DNA of 55,047 nt from Actinomycetales bacterium (GCA_012719445.1 JAAYAH010000131.1:1-55047), one strand, 5' to 3'; shown: positions 33,223 through 42,025, numbered from the stretch's first letter. Numbers and translations are program-made. Notes: a model not told the origin generated them from the letters alone.

Positions 33223-34392
33223 GTGATCCGACAGTCGACGTTCACCAGGGAACGGCCGGATCACCAGACCGTGCCCGAGGTTCTCGCCGTGACCGCCGAC
33301 CCCGCCCTGGCGGACCGGTTGCGGCGGATCGCCGCCGTCACCGGAGTCCCGTTGGTGGTGGAGCCCCGCGTTCCCGGGCGTGCCGTCTGTCGCCGCGCCG
33401 CACTGCTCCTTGTCGGCGCGGACGTCCTGGGCGACATCGCTGTCAGGGCCCTCCCGGGTGAGGGCGGCCTTCCCGCGGGGGGTGGTCTCCCCGCCGGGGC
33501 TGGCGTCGTCGTGGTCGCCGCAGGAGAGATCCCCGTTGCTGTGCGGGACGCGGCTGCGGTGGGGGCCGAACGCGTCGTGCTGCTGCCGGAGGACGAGCCG
33601 TGGCTGGTCGATCGGTTGGCCGGGGTCGAGGAGCCGGCGAACGGCGGGGTCGTCCTCGGGGTGGTGGGCGGCCGTGGCGGAGGCGGGGCCACCGTGCTCG
33701 CGGCCGCCATGGCGCGGTGCGCCGGGTCCTGGGGGGTTCCGGTGCTCCTCGTCGACGCGGATCCGATGGGCGGTGGGGTCGATCTGGTGATGGGCGCCGA
33801 GGACGTCACCGGGCTCCGGTGGCCGGAGTTGGCAACGGTTCGGGGGCGCCTCCCGCCGGGTGCCCTCGCCAGGGCCCTGCCGTTCGTCGACGGTGTCGGC
33901 CTGCTGTCCTGGGACCGGAGCGACCTCGCGGCCGTCCCGGCCGCCGCCGTGCGTGCGGTCGTCGCGAGCGCGACCCGGAGCGCCGACCTCGTGGTGGTCG
34001 ACCTGCCCCGGCACCTCGACGACGCGGCGGTCGCCGCCGCCGAAGCGTGCGACGTCGTGCTCGTGGTGGTGCCGGCGGAGATCCGAGCGGTCGCTGCGGC
34101 CGCCCGGGTGATCTCCGCCCTGCGGCCGGTGGTGGACGACCTGCGCGCGGTGGTGCGGGGTCCCGCCCCGTCCAGGCTGCCCGCCTCGGCGGTGGTCGAG
34201 GCGCTGGGTGTTCCGCTGGCGGGAGAGCTCCGCTCCGATCCCCGGCTGGCCGCAGCACTGGAACGGGGCGAGCCGCCGGCGCTGCGGGCACGGGAGCCGC
34301 TCACGGTGTTCTGCCGGCGACTGCTCGCCGAGCTGACCTCCTTCCCTGACGCCGAGGCTGCGGGCGGCCGGGTGGAGAACCGCGTCCGATGA
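33223..34392 (+). CDS. ssd: Septum-site-determining / CpaE-like protein (Ssd, TIGR03815 type)
   Basis: 389 residues from GTG 33223, with AGGAGG eight bases upstream; the frame is open to 32983 but the extension looks non-coding. An N-terminal receiver-like region (about 15-135) precedes a ParA/MinD-type domain. Its phosphate loop reads Gly-Gly-Arg-Gly-Gly-Gly-Gly-Ala-Thr-Val (149-158) without the P-loop lysine, as in other actinobacterial members. Val-Leu-Leu-Val-Asp-Ala-Asp-Pro (174-181) follows. CpaE-like proteins position Tad pili; the mycobacterial protein affects septation. The stop overlaps the next start (ATGA). Confidence 0.88.
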   Translation: MIRQSTFTRERPDHQTVPEVLAVTADPALADRLRRIAAVTGVPLVVEPRVPGRAVCRRAALLLVGADVLGDIAVRALPGEGGLPAGGGLPAGAGVVVVAAGEIPVAVRDAAAVGAERVVLLPEDEPWLVDRLAGVEEPANGGVVLGVVGGRGGGGATVLAAAMARCAGSWGVPVLLVDADPMGGGVDLVMGAEDVTGLRWPELATVRGRLPPGALARALPFVDGVGLLSWDRSDLAAVPAAAVRAVVASATRSADLVVVDLPRHLDDAAVAAAEACDVVLVVVPAEIRAVAAAARVISALRPVVDDLRAVVRGPAPSRLPASAVVEALGVPLAGELRSDPRLAAALERGEPPALRAREPLTVFCRRLLAELTSFPDAEAAGGRVENRVR

Positions 34393-35777
34393 GCCCCGCC
34401 GAGCCGGTGCCCGCCGGGAACCTGGACGACACGCTGCTCACCGCCCTGGTCGAGGACGTCCGGATCCGGCTCGCCACCAGACGGGCGGTACCGGCAGCCC
34501 GGATCCCCGACGCGGACCTCGCCCGGGAACTGCGGGAGGCGGCGACGGCGAGGGGCGTCGTCCTCGGGGTGAGCGATCTCCTCGGCGCGATGTCCCGAGC
34601 AGGTGCCCTGCTGGGCGGTCTCGGGCCGCTCGACGCCGTGGCCGCCGACCCCGCCCTGACCGACGTCCTGGTCAACGGTGACGGCAGGGTCTACCTGGAC
34701 CGCGGGAACGGGCTGGAGGAGGCCGACCTCGATCTCGGAGGGGAGAACGAGGTCAGGGCTCTCGCCGTCAGGCTCGCATCCCTGGGCGGGCGTCGGCTCG
34801 ACGAGGCGTCCCCCTACGTGGACGCCAGGCTCCCGGGAGGGGTTCGGCTGCACGCCGTGCTCCCACCGCTCGCTCCGGAGGGGACCCACCTCTCGCTGCG
34901 GTGGGTGCGCCGTACCGGCTTCTCGCTGGAGGAACTCGTCGCCGCGGGAACGGTGCCACCTGCCCTGGCCGAGGTGCTCTGCGCCCTGGTCCGCAGTCGC
35001 GCGGCCTTCCTGGTGAGCGGGGGCACCGGGGCCGGCAAGACGACGCTGCTCGGGGCCCTGCTCTCGCTGGTACCGCCGCGAGAGCGGCTGCTCCTCGTCG
35101 AGGACGTCAGCGAACTGGCGCCACGACATCCCCACGTCGTCCGTCTGGAGGCTCGTCGACCCAACGTCGAGGGCCGCGGTGGCGTCGGGCTGGACGAGCT
35201 CGTCCGCCAGGCTCTCCGGATGCGTCCCGACCGCCTCGTCGTCGGCGAGTGCCGGGGGCCGGAGGTCCGCGATCTACTGGCAGCGCTCAACACCGGCCAC
35301 GAGGGGGGCTGCGGGACGGTGCACGCGAACGCGCCGGTCGAGGTCCCTGCCCGGCTGGAGGCGCTGGGCAGCCTCGCCGGGTTGTCGCCGCGGGCCGTTC
35401 GGGTCCAGGTCGCCGCGGCGCTCGACGTGATCGTCCACCTGCGTCGGGACGGGCCGTCCCGACGGGTGGTCGAGGTCGCGGTCGTCCGGCGGGCAGGCAT
35501 GGACGGGGTCGAGGTGCTCCCGGCCCTCGCCCTCACGATCCGTCGGGAGCCTGCCGGACAGGGGCCTCCCGGTCGGGGCGCCGCCAGCAGAGGTACCCGT
35601 TCGGGTCCCGCACCGGCCCTCGGACCGGAGCCGGTGAACCCAGGGTGGCAGCTACTCTCCCGGCGTCTCGGTCTCGTCCCGGCCCCACCCGGTCATGCCG
35701 TGGGCTCCGACGACCGGATCACCACGTTCCCCCGTGCCGGCGAGGAGCTCCACAGCCCTCGGGACGCGGACCGATGA
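34389..35777 (+). CDS. tadA: TadA/CpaF secretion ATPase
   Basis: 462 residues. The N-terminal helical domain is followed by a typical all-alpha/beta CpaF domain. Walker A is Gly-Gly-Thr-Gly-Ala-Gly-Lys-Thr-Thr (211-219), the Asp box Leu-Leu-Val-Glu-Asp follows, and Walker B is Leu-Val-Val-Gly-Glu-Cys-Arg-Gly. The His box Gly-Cys-Gly-Thr-Val-His-Ala-Asn completes the ATPase core. The C-terminal 80 residues are Pro/Gly-rich and variable. It powers assembly of a Flp/Tad-like pilus or secretion machine at the membrane (TIGR03819, helicase/secretion neighbourhood). Confidence 0.93.
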   Translation: MSPAEPVPAGNLDDTLLTALVEDVRIRLATRRAVPAARIPDADLARELREAATARGVVLGVSDLLGAMSRAGALLGGLGPLDAVAADPALTDVLVNGDGRVYLDRGNGLEEADLDLGGENEVRALAVRLASLGGRRLDEASPYVDARLPGGVRLHAVLPPLAPEGTHLSLRWVRRTGFSLEELVAAGTVPPALAEVLCALVRSRAAFLVSGGTGAGKTTLLGALLSLVPPRERLLLVEDVSELAPRHPHVVRLEARRPNVEGRGGVGLDELVRQALRMRPDRLVVGECRGPEVRDLLAALNTGHEGGCGTVHANAPVEVPARLEALGSLAGLSPRAVRVQVAAALDVIVHLRRDGPSRRVVEVAVVRRAGMDGVEVLPALALTIRREPAGQGPPGRGAASRGTRSGPAPALGPEPVNPGWQLLSRRLGLVPAPPGHAVGSDDRITTFPRAGEELHSPRDADR

Positions 35778-35798
35778 CGTCGAAGGGGTGGTGCACCG

Positions 35799-36551
35799 GT
35801 GACCCTCGCCTGGTTCCTTGCCGGAGCAGCGGCGGCCGGAGTCGTCCTCGTCGCTCCCGGACGTCCCGGCCGCGGCGCCCTCCGTCGGCGTGGTGCGTCG
35901 CCCCCGCGCGGTGGCAGCCTCGGCCGGCACGCCGACGGGAGGCTACGAGGGCTGTGGGCGGCTGTCCGCGGACGCCGGCCCGGTCCCCGCCCCGAGTCCG
36001 TGGTGGAGCTCGTGGAGCGGCTGGCGGCGCTCTCCCGGGCGGGGATCCCGCTCCGGCGCAGCTGGGAGCTGTTGGCGCGGCGGCACGACGTGGCCCGGCT
36101 CGTGGTCGCCATGCTCGACGTCGGCGGTGATGCCGGAACAGCCCTGCGCCTCGCCGGAGCCTCGGCCCGCGCGGACCCCCGGCTCCCGTGGCTGGCCGCG
36201 GTGTGGACCGTGACGGAGCGCACCGGGGCACCTCTGGCCGACGTCCTCGACCGGTTCGCGGACGGCCTCCGCGCCGAACGGGAGGTGGCCAGGGCCAGGG
36301 ACGCCGCCGTTGCCGGTCCCCGAGCCACCACCGCGGTGCTCACGGCGTTCCCGGCGGTGGGGCTCTGCCTTGGGCACCTGCTGGGCGCGCATCCACTGGA
36401 CACGCTGCTGCGGACCTCACCCGGCAGGGTCCTGCTCGTCGCGGGAGCCGGGTCCTGGCTCGTGGGCCGGCTGTGGATCGTCCGCCTCGTCGCCGGGGCA
36501 GCGCGCCCTCCGCGCAGTTCCCGGTCGCGCGCCCGGGGTGAGCCGGGATGA
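35799..36551 (+). CDS. TadB-like inner-membrane platform protein
   Basis: 250 residues from GTG 35799. An N-terminal hydrophobic helix (2-20), then a T2SF-like cytoplasmic part with Glu-Leu-Val-Glu-Arg-Leu-Ala-Ala-Leu-Ser-Arg-Ala-Gly and Trp-Thr-Val-Thr-Glu-Arg-Thr-Gly-Ala-Pro-Leu. Two C-terminal transmembrane helices (about 170-190 and 205-228) follow. Position between tadA and the second platform gene supports the call. Stop overlaps the next start (ATGA, 36548-36551). Confidence 0.83.
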   Translation: MTLAWFLAGAAAAGVVLVAPGRPGRGALRRRGASPPRGGSLGRHADGRLRGLWAAVRGRRPGPRPESVVELVERLAALSRAGIPLRRSWELLARRHDVARLVVAMLDVGGDAGTALRLAGASARADPRLPWLAAVWTVTERTGAPLADVLDRFADGLRAEREVARARDAAVAGPRATTAVLTAFPAVGLCLGHLLGAHPLDTLLRTSPGRVLLVAGAGSWLVGRLWIVRLVAGAARPPRSSRSRARGEPG

Positions 36552-37219
36552 CGGCCCTCGTCGTCGCGTTCACGCTCGGTCTCGCCGTGCTGCTCCACCC
36601 CCGGCGCCGGGCCGACGCCGTCCTCCGGCTCGACCGGATGGACCCCGTGCCCGGTGGGGCCTCCAGGCCCCCGGGGGAGAGCGCTCGGTGCCCCTCCCCG
36701 GTTCCCGACGCGTCAGGCCGGCCGGGCGGCCTCCGTCGAGGACGACCACGCCGGCGCTCGGCGAGGGCCGTCTGCCCGCCCGCCCTCGTCGTCGACCTCG
36801 TCGCGGCCGTCCTCGCGGCGGGAGCGTCCCCTCGGGCAGCCGTCCTGGCCGTCGCGGACGGGCTGGAGGCCGTCGGAGACCCCGCCGCAGTCGAGCTGAC
36901 CACCCTGGTCGGACGGCTCGACAGCGGGCGGGACGAGGCCGAGTTCGCGGCGGGAGGCGCAGGGCAGGAGCCGATGGACCAGCTCGGGGAGGTGTTGAGC
37001 CTCGCAGGGGAGAGCGGGTTCGCGCCGGCGGGGCTGGTGCGGAACCTGGCGACCGAGCTCAGGCGGGCCGAGGTCGCCCGGGCAGCCGTCCTCTCGGCCC
37101 GTCTCCCCGTGGTGCTCGTGCTCCCGGTGGGGCTGTGCCTGCTCCCGGCGGCCGTGCTGCTCGGGGTGGCACCGGTGGTGCTCGACCTCCTCCTCGGGAT
37201 CGTCGGGGGGTTCGGCTGA
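36548..37219 (+). CDS. TadC-like inner-membrane platform protein
   Basis: 223 residues. A short N-terminal hydrophobic helix, a basic variable linker (about 25-75), a T2SF-like region with Leu-Ala-Ala-Gly-Ala-Ser-Pro-Arg-Ala-Ala-Val and Ala-Gly-Glu-Ser-Gly-Phe-Ala-Pro-Ala, and a C-terminal pair of hydrophobic segments (about 180-223). It is shorter than many TadC proteins. It partners TadB as the membrane base of the pilus motor. The following 226-base gap shows no gene. Confidence 0.8.
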   Translation: MTALVVAFTLGLAVLLHPRRRADAVLRLDRMDPVPGGASRPPGESARCPSPVPDASGRPGGLRRGRPRRRSARAVCPPALVVDLVAAVLAAGASPRAAVLAVADGLEAVGDPAAVELTTLVGRLDSGRDEAEFAAGGAGQEPMDQLGEVLSLAGESGFAPAGLVRNLATELRRAEVARAAVLSARLPVVLVLPVGLCLLPAAVLLGVAPVVLDLLLGIVGGFG

Positions 37220-37445
37220 TCGTCGATCAGCCGGGGGACACCCCCTCGGCAGGTCCCGTCACTCCTCCACAGGCCCTCCCGTCGTCCCACTGTTCACAGG
37301 CTCACGCGGCCCGCCACCGCGCCTTCGTTGCGGGCGGAACCCTCGAGCCATCGCGGCTCAGGACGGCACCGGCCCGGTACCCGTCTCCCCGAGCCCGCAC
37401 CGTCACGGGACGTCCTCCGTCCCGGCGAACCACGGGAGGTGGAAC

Positions 37446-37712
37446 ATGATCGGCACAACACCACACCGGATCCCCGGACCCACCCTCGACCCGGTGTCCT
37501 CACCCGCGGCCGTCGGCTCCGGGGCACCTCGCCCCAGGTCGGCGCCGCGACCCGGGCTCGGCCTGCGCGACGCCGGGATGGCTACGGCGGAGTACGCCAT
37601 CGCGACCCTCGCGGCCTGCGGGTTCGCCGGTCTCCTGCTCACCGTGTTGCGCAGCGGTGAGGTGCGGGCGTTGCTGGCGGGGATCGTCCGCAGGGCCCTG
37701 GGGACCGGCTGA
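37446..37712 (+). CDS. DUF4244 Flp-pilin-like small protein
   Basis: 88 residues from ATG 37446, preceded by GGGAGGTGGA. A polar Pro-rich N-terminus (1-40) leads to Gly-Met-Ala-Thr-Ala-Glu-Tyr-Ala-Ile (44-52), a prepilin-like cleavage region with the +5-type glutamate, and one hydrophobic helix. It corresponds to Rv3656c in gene order and is the likely major pilin subunit. No prepilin peptidase gene is in the window. Confidence 0.85.
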   Translation: MIGTTPHRIPGPTLDPVSSPAAVGSGAPRPRSAPRPGLGLRDAGMATAEYAIATLAACGFAGLLLTVLRSGEVRALLAGIVRRALGTG

Positions 37713-37713
37713 C

Positions 37714-38199
37714 ATGGGGTGCCCGTCCTCCGGAGTCCGGTGCGGGTCGGCCGGGGAGCGAAGGCCGTCGGCGTTCCCGGAGGTACCCACCGCCGGGCCG
37801 GAGGGGTCCACTACCCAGGCACGCACCCCCCGCCGGTGTCGTGGCCGCGACCCGGGATCGGTGACCGCCGAGACGGCTCTGGCCCTGCCGAGCGTCGCGG
37901 TGCTCCTCGCCCTGGTCGCGTCGGTCACGGTGGCCGTGGGCGCCCAGCTGTCCTGCACCGACGCCGCGCGTGCGGGTGCGAGGGCCGCCGCCCGCGGGGA
38001 GAGCCCCACCCGGGTGAACGAGGTGGCGGCGCGGTTGGCGCCGTCCGGCTCGGAGATCAGCCTCACCCGTGGGGGCTCCACAGTGCGGGTCCGGGTCGCG
38101 TCGACCGCCGACCTTCCCCTGCCGGGGCTCCCCTCCGTCCGGATCGTGGCGAGCGCCGTGGCCGAGGTGGAGGACCCGTCGGGCGGAGCACTGCCGTGA
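37714..38199 (+). CDS. TadE-like pseudopilin
   Basis: 161 residues from ATG 37714, which lies one base after the DUF4244 stop. GTG 37861 is an alternative start directly at Val-Thr-Ala-Glu-Thr-Ala-Leu-Ala-Leu-Pro. The hydrophobic helix with the glutamate, then Cys-Thr-Asp-Ala-Ala-Arg-Ala-Gly-Ala-Arg-Ala-Ala-Ala-Arg-Gly, is typical of TadE. The N-terminal 48 residues are atypical and may be untranslated. Its stop overlaps the next TadE-like start (GTGA). Confidence 0.82.
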   Translation: MGCPSSGVRCGSAGERRPSAFPEVPTAGPEGSTTQARTPRRCRGRDPGSVTAETALALPSVAVLLALVASVTVAVGAQLSCTDAARAGARAAARGESPTRVNEVAARLAPSGSEISLTRGGSTVRVRVASTADLPLPGLPSVRIVASAVAEVEDPSGGALP

Positions 38200-38585
38200 C
38201 CGGGCGGCACCGGCCGGGTCGCCGGACCGACCGAGGAGGCGGAACGGCCCTCACCCTGGCCGTCCTCTGTCTCGCCGCCGTGGTGTCCGTCGCGGTGGCC
38301 ACCGTCGGGCGGGCCGCTGTGGCAAGGCACCGGGCCGAGACCGCGGCCGATCTCGCGGCACTGGCGGCGGCGCGAGCGGTCCTCGACCCCCGGGCCGGTC
38401 CCGCGTGCACCGCAGCCGCCCGGGTGGCACGAACCAACGGTGCGAGGGTGCACCGGTGCCGGGTCCGGCCGGATGCCAGCGTGCTCGTCACCGTCGCGGT
38501 GTCCTGGCCCGGCCCTCTGGCGTCATGGGGTCCCGCTCTGGCCTCGGCACGGGCCGGACCCGCGGTGTCAGCCGGCGGAGGCGAC
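38196..38585 (+). CDS. Second TadE-like protein (TIGR03816 type); conserved part of a frame open to 41207
   Basis: Starts at GTG 38196, coupled to tadE by GTGA. A basic Gly-rich N-terminus, a hydrophobic helix (Leu-Thr-Leu-Ala-Val-Leu-Cys-Leu-Ala-Ala-Val-Val), then Ala-Glu-Thr-Ala-Ala-Asp-Leu-Ala-Ala-Leu-Ala-Ala-Ala and Asn-Gly-Ala-Arg-Val...Cys identify the family. Homologues end soon after an Ala-Arg-Ala-Gly-Pro segment, which occurs here at about 38550-38564. In this sequence no stop follows: the frame continues antisense through the whole helicase gene to TAG/TGA-type stop ending at 41207. The end given is where similarity ends, not a stop codon. Confidence 0.6.
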
Positions 38586-40988
38586 GGAGGGGGTCTCCGC
38601 CGGGGCGTCGGCGAGGACGGCGTCGAGGAACCGGATCGCAGCCGGCTTGTCGAGGGGCTCGTTCCCGTTGCCGCACTTCGGCGAGTGGACGCAGGACGGG
38701 CAGCCGGCCTCGCACCCGCAGGACCGGACGGCGTCCCTGGTCGCGCGGAACCACGTCGCCGCGAGGTGGAAACCCCGCTGGGCGAATCCGGCGCCCCCCG
38801 GGCTCGCGTCGTGCACGAAGACCGTCGGGCACCCGGTGTCCTGGTGCAGGCTGGTGGAGACGCCACCCACGTCCCAGCGGTCGCAGCTGGCAACGAGGGG
38901 CAGCAGCCCGATGGCGGCGTGCTCGGCCGCGTGCGCGGCCCCCGGAACGCTCCGAGGCGGCACCCCGTGGGCGAGGAGCACCTCCTCGGGGACGGTCCAC
39001 CACACCGCGGTGGTCCGCAGGGTGCGCTCCGGGAGATCGAGGGGCTCCTCGCCCAGCACGGTGCCGGAGCCGGTGTCCCTGCGCAGGAAGGAGACCACCT
39101 GCGAGGTCACCTCCACGTTGCCGAGGGCGAGTCCGACCTGCCCCCACCGGGTCTCCTGCCGCACGCCGAGGACGTGGATGCCGACGACCTCGCGGGTCTG
39201 GGTGAACACCGCGCCGTCCGTCGGCTCGACGAGGGCGAGGTGGTCGTCGAGCTCCAGCGACCGCACCAGGTAGGGGCCTCCCTGGTGCAGGTAGACGGCT
39301 CCGGGGTGGACGGCGTGGTGGCTCGCGGGGCCGTCGACGGTCCCCAGCAGGCGGCCGGTGGCGGCCTCCACCACGCGCACCGCCTCCTCGCCCGTGCCCC
39401 GGAGTTCGGCGAGATCGGTCGGTCGCGACTGCCGGGTCCAGTACCAGCCCGACGGGCGGGCGCGGAGCGCGCCGCGGTGCACCAGGACCTCGACGAGCTC
39501 CGCGGCGCCGGGGCCGAACAGCGGCAGGTCCTGGGGGTGCAGGGGCAGCTCCGCGGCAGCGGCGCAGAGGTGGGGGGCGAGCACATAGGGGTTCTCCGGG
39601 TCGAGCACCGTCGCCTCGACGGGGCGGTCGAACACGGCCGCCGGGTGATCGAGGAGGAAGGTGTCCAGGGGATCGTCCCGCGCGACGAGAACGGCGAGCG
39701 CCTCGCGGTCCCGGCGTCCGGCACGCCCGGCCTGCTGCCACAGCGACGCCAGCCGTCCGGGCCACCCGCAGATCAGGACGGCGTCGAGCCCGGAGACGTC
39801 GACGCCCAGCTCCAGCGCGTTGGTCGTGGCCAGGCCCAGCAGGGCACCGGATCTCAGGGCTGCCTCGAGGGCTCTCCGGTCCTCGGGGAGGTACCCGCCC
39901 CGGTAGGAGGCGATGCGGTCGGCCGCCTGTCCCGCGCGATCGAGCCGGCGCCTGGCGTCGGCGGCGACCACCTCGGCCCCACGTCGGGACGGGACGAAGG
40001 CGAGGGTGGGAACACCGTGGGCCACCAGTTCGGCCAGCAGGTCCGCGGTCTCGGCGAGGGCCGTGCGCCGCCCGCGACCCGTCCGCCGCGCGTTCGCTCC
40101 ACCCCGGTCGCCGGTGCCTCCTTCCAGGTGGTCGTCCGGCTCAGGGCAGGGTTCCCCCGCCTGCGGCACCGGACCCGGTTCCCACAGCAGGAAGGTGGTC
40201 CGCCCACGGGGGGAGGCGTCCTCGGTGACCTCGTCGACGTCGACGGCCAGCAGACGCCGGGCCGTCCCCGCCTGGTCGGCCGCGGTCGCGGACGCGAGCA
40301 CGAACACCGGATCGCCGCCGTGGTGCTCGCAGAGGCGGCGCAGGCGGCGCAGCACCGAGGCGACGTGCGAGCCGAAGACGCCCCGGTAGTGGTGGCACTC
40401 GTCGACGACGACGTAGCGCAGCCCGCGGAGGAACCGGTGCCACCGGGTGTGCCCGGGCAGCATCACGTGGTGGAGCATGTCGGGGTTCGTGAGCACCAGG
40501 GTCGCGTGGTCCCGGATCCAGCGACGCTCGTCCGTCGGGGTGTCCCCGTCATAGGTCGCCGCGAGGACGCCGAGGTCCCCGAGGGACCGGATGGTGGAGT
40601 ACTGGTCCGCAGCCAGGGCCTTGGTCGGCGCGATGTACAGGGCGGTCGTGCCCCTGCCGCCCGCGGTCCGCCGTCCTCCCCTGAGCGCGGTGAGGACCGG
40701 CAACAGGTAGGCGAGGGATTTGCCGGACGCCGTCCCGGTGCTGATGGCGACGGACCTGCCGTGCCAGGCGGCGTCGGCTGCTGCCACCTGGTGAGTCCAC
40801 GGCCGGTCGACGCCGACAGTTCGCCACGCCGCGACCACCGCGGGATCGGCCCACTCCGGCCAGTCGGCACTCTGTCCGGCGCGGGCGGGGAGGATCTCCA
40901 CGTGCCGTACCCGGGCGGCGAGCTCCGGTCGGCCGAGAAGGAGCTGGGCGGCGGGTGGCACCGCTGTCTCGTCCGTGCCGTCCACCAC
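38568..40988 (-). CDS. DEAD/DEAH-box helicase of the helicase/secretion neighbourhood (Rv3649-type)
   Basis: 806 residues from GTG 40988 (40985 is a second in-frame GTG). Motif I is Ser-Thr-Gly-Thr-Ala-Ser-Gly-Lys-Ser (83-91), motif II Asp-Glu-Cys-His (196-199), motif III Ser-Ala-Thr. The second RecA domain has Thr-Asn-Ala-Leu-Glu-Leu-Gly-Val-Asp and Gln-Gln-Ala-Gly-Arg-Ala-Gly-Arg-Arg. The C-terminus has a cysteine cluster Ser-Cys-Gly-Cys-X3-Cys-X2-Cys as in DUF1998/MrfA-type helicases, suggesting metal binding. It probably acts in DNA repair; its constant position beside the Tad genes is unexplained. It converges on and overlaps the TadE-like frame. Confidence 0.92.
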   Translation of the reverse strand: MVDGTDETAVPPAAQLLLGRPELAARVRHVEILPARAGQSADWPEWADPAVVAAWRTVGVDRPWTHQVAAADAAWHGRSVAISTGTASGKSLAYLLPVLTALRGGRRTAGGRGTTALYIAPTKALAADQYSTIRSLGDLGVLAATYDGDTPTDERRWIRDHATLVLTNPDMLHHVMLPGHTRWHRFLRGLRYVVVDECHHYRGVFGSHVASVLRRLRRLCEHHGGDPVFVLASATAADQAGTARRLLAVDVDEVTEDASPRGRTTFLLWEPGPVPQAGEPCPEPDDHLEGGTGDRGGANARRTGRGRRTALAETADLLAELVAHGVPTLAFVPSRRGAEVVAADARRRLDRAGQAADRIASYRGGYLPEDRRALEAALRSGALLGLATTNALELGVDVSGLDAVLICGWPGRLASLWQQAGRAGRRDREALAVLVARDDPLDTFLLDHPAAVFDRPVEATVLDPENPYVLAPHLCAAAAELPLHPQDLPLFGPGAAELVEVLVHRGALRARPSGWYWTRQSRPTDLAELRGTGEEAVRVVEAATGRLLGTVDGPASHHAVHPGAVYLHQGGPYLVRSLELDDHLALVEPTDGAVFTQTREVVGIHVLGVRQETRWGQVGLALGNVEVTSQVVSFLRRDTGSGTVLGEEPLDLPERTLRTTAVWWTVPEEVLLAHGVPPRSVPGAAHAAEHAAIGLLPLVASCDRWDVGGVSTSLHQDTGCPTVFVHDASPGGAGFAQRGFHLAATWFRATRDAVRSCGCEAGCPSCVHSPKCGNGNEPLDKPAAIRFLDAVLADAPAETPSVASAG

Positions 40989-40994
40989 GTCCCC

Positions 40995-41000
40995 AGTCTC
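40995..41000 (-). promoter_or_regulatory. Candidate leaderless -10 of the helicase
   Basis: GAGACT on the minus strand, six bases before GTG 40988. Confidence 0.45.
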
Positions 41001-41045
41001 ACACCCGTTGCGCCGCAGCGGACGTCGTGTGCCAGGGGACGGCGA

Positions 41046-41129
41046 GAGGAGACACCGCGAAGCGCAGAGGAGACACCGCGAAGCGCAGAGGAGACACCGC
41101 GAAGCGCAGAGGAGACACCGCGAAGCGGG
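41046..41129. repeat. 21-bp tandem repeats between helicase and bldG-like genes
   Basis: Nearly four units of GAGGAGACACCGCGAAGCGC(A) lie between two divergent promoters. The 21-base period equals two helical turns, so the units lie on one DNA face. The repeats contain GAGGAGA, but no start codon follows in a useful frame. Confidence 0.9.
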
Positions 41130-41253
41130 CACGTTCTCCGGGGGTTCCGCCCCGGTGCAACGGTTTCGGAGCCACCCCGGAGCGCCGGGGCGGCGGACAG
41201 TGATTGAATGCCTCTGACCCGTGGGCCGCGTGGCCCAGGTCGCTGGAGGGGAC

Positions 41254-41613
41254 GTGGAGCTCACGGTGACGAGTCGCCAGGAAGGCGTTCGCACGGTCAT
41301 CACCGTCAACGGTGAGATCGACGTGTACACCGCGCCGAGCCTGCGCGAACGCCTGAACGATCTGGTGGCGTCCGGACAGTACGACCTCGTGGTCGACATG
41401 GCCGGGGTGGAGTTCCTCGACTCCACCGGACTCGGTGTCCTCGTGGGAGGACTGAAGCGGGTGAGGTCGCACGACGGTGCCCTCAGGCTCGTCTGCGACC
41501 AGGAGAAGATCCTCAAGGTCTTCCGGATCACGGGGCTCACCAAGGTCTTCCCGATCCACGCGACGTTGGAGGAGGCCCTCGCGGCCGATTCCCGGGAAGG
41601 GACGGTCGGCTGA
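41254..41613 (+). CDS. BldG-type anti-sigma factor antagonist (STAS domain)
   Basis: 119 residues from GTG 41254, preceded by GGAGG; the frame extension to 41221 lacks a site. The STAS fold has the phosphorylatable Ser57 in [11 protein letters not shown]. Almost the whole sequence follows the Streptomyces BldG pattern (Ile-Asp-Val-Tyr-Thr-Ala-Pro, [12 protein letters not shown]). BldG proteins sequester anti-sigma kinases when unphosphorylated and control development and stress sigma factors. The next gene encodes its probable partner, and hppA follows, as in Streptomyces. Confidence 0.92.
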   Translation: MELTVTSRQEGVRTVITVNGEIDVYTAPSLRERLNDLVASGQYDLVVDMAGVEFLDSTGLGVLVGGLKRVRSHDGALRLVCDQEKILKVFRITGLTKVFPIHATLEEALAADSREGTVG

Positions 41614-41647
41614 CCACGCCGACCTCGCGGCGAGCTTTCGAGTACCC

Positions 41648-42025
41648 ATGTCCATAGTCGCCCTGCGTTTCCAGCCGACCGCCGAGCATGTCCGGACGGC
41701 CCGGCTGATCGCCGTTGCGGCGGCCAGGAGAGCCGGTGTCGACGAGGCGCGGCTGGACGAGGTCCGGCTGGCCGTCGGCGAGGTGTGCGCCCGCGCCGTG
41801 AGGCGGTGTCAGTCCACGGGGGTCGGTGCCGCGGTGCTGATGGAGATGGACGACGCCGACCTGCGTCTCCAGGTCCGGGTCACCGACCGGGCGGACCTCG
41901 CGATCGAGGAGGAACCGGTCGCCCTCGCCCTCGTCCGCGGCCTTGCCGACACGGTCCTGGTGGGCGACGGGCCGGGGGGAGCAGGCGGGATGCTGGAGAT
42001 GGGCTGGGCGCTCGTCGGTCAGTGA
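41648..42025 (+). CDS. ATP-binding (SpoIIAB/RsbW-like) anti-sigma factor
   Basis: 125 residues from ATG 41648. The N-box-like segment Asp-Glu-Val-Arg-Leu-Ala-Val-Gly-Glu-Val-Cys-Ala-Arg-Ala-Val is clear, followed by strands ending in Gly-Met-Leu-Glu-Met-Gly-Trp. The later glycine-rich ATP-lid is weak, as in the Streptomyces protein encoded next to bldG. It probably binds the antagonist encoded upstream and a sigma factor encoded elsewhere; kinase activity is uncertain. Confidence 0.82.
   Translation: MSIVALRFQPTAEHVRTARLIAVAAARRAGVDEARLDEVRLAVGEVCARAVRRCQSTGVGAAVLMEMDDADLRLQVRVTDRADLAIEEEPVALALVRGLADTVLVGDGPGGAGGMLEMGWALVGQ

Noticed and set aside
41046-41129. Possible CRISPR array in the 21-bp repeats
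   Set aside because: Units are contiguous without spacers and no cas gene is present.
41046-41655. Minus-strand frame with repeated Arg-Phe-Ala-Val-Ser-Pro-Leu
   Set aside because: Product of the 21-base tandem repeat antisense to the bldG-like gene; no start signal.
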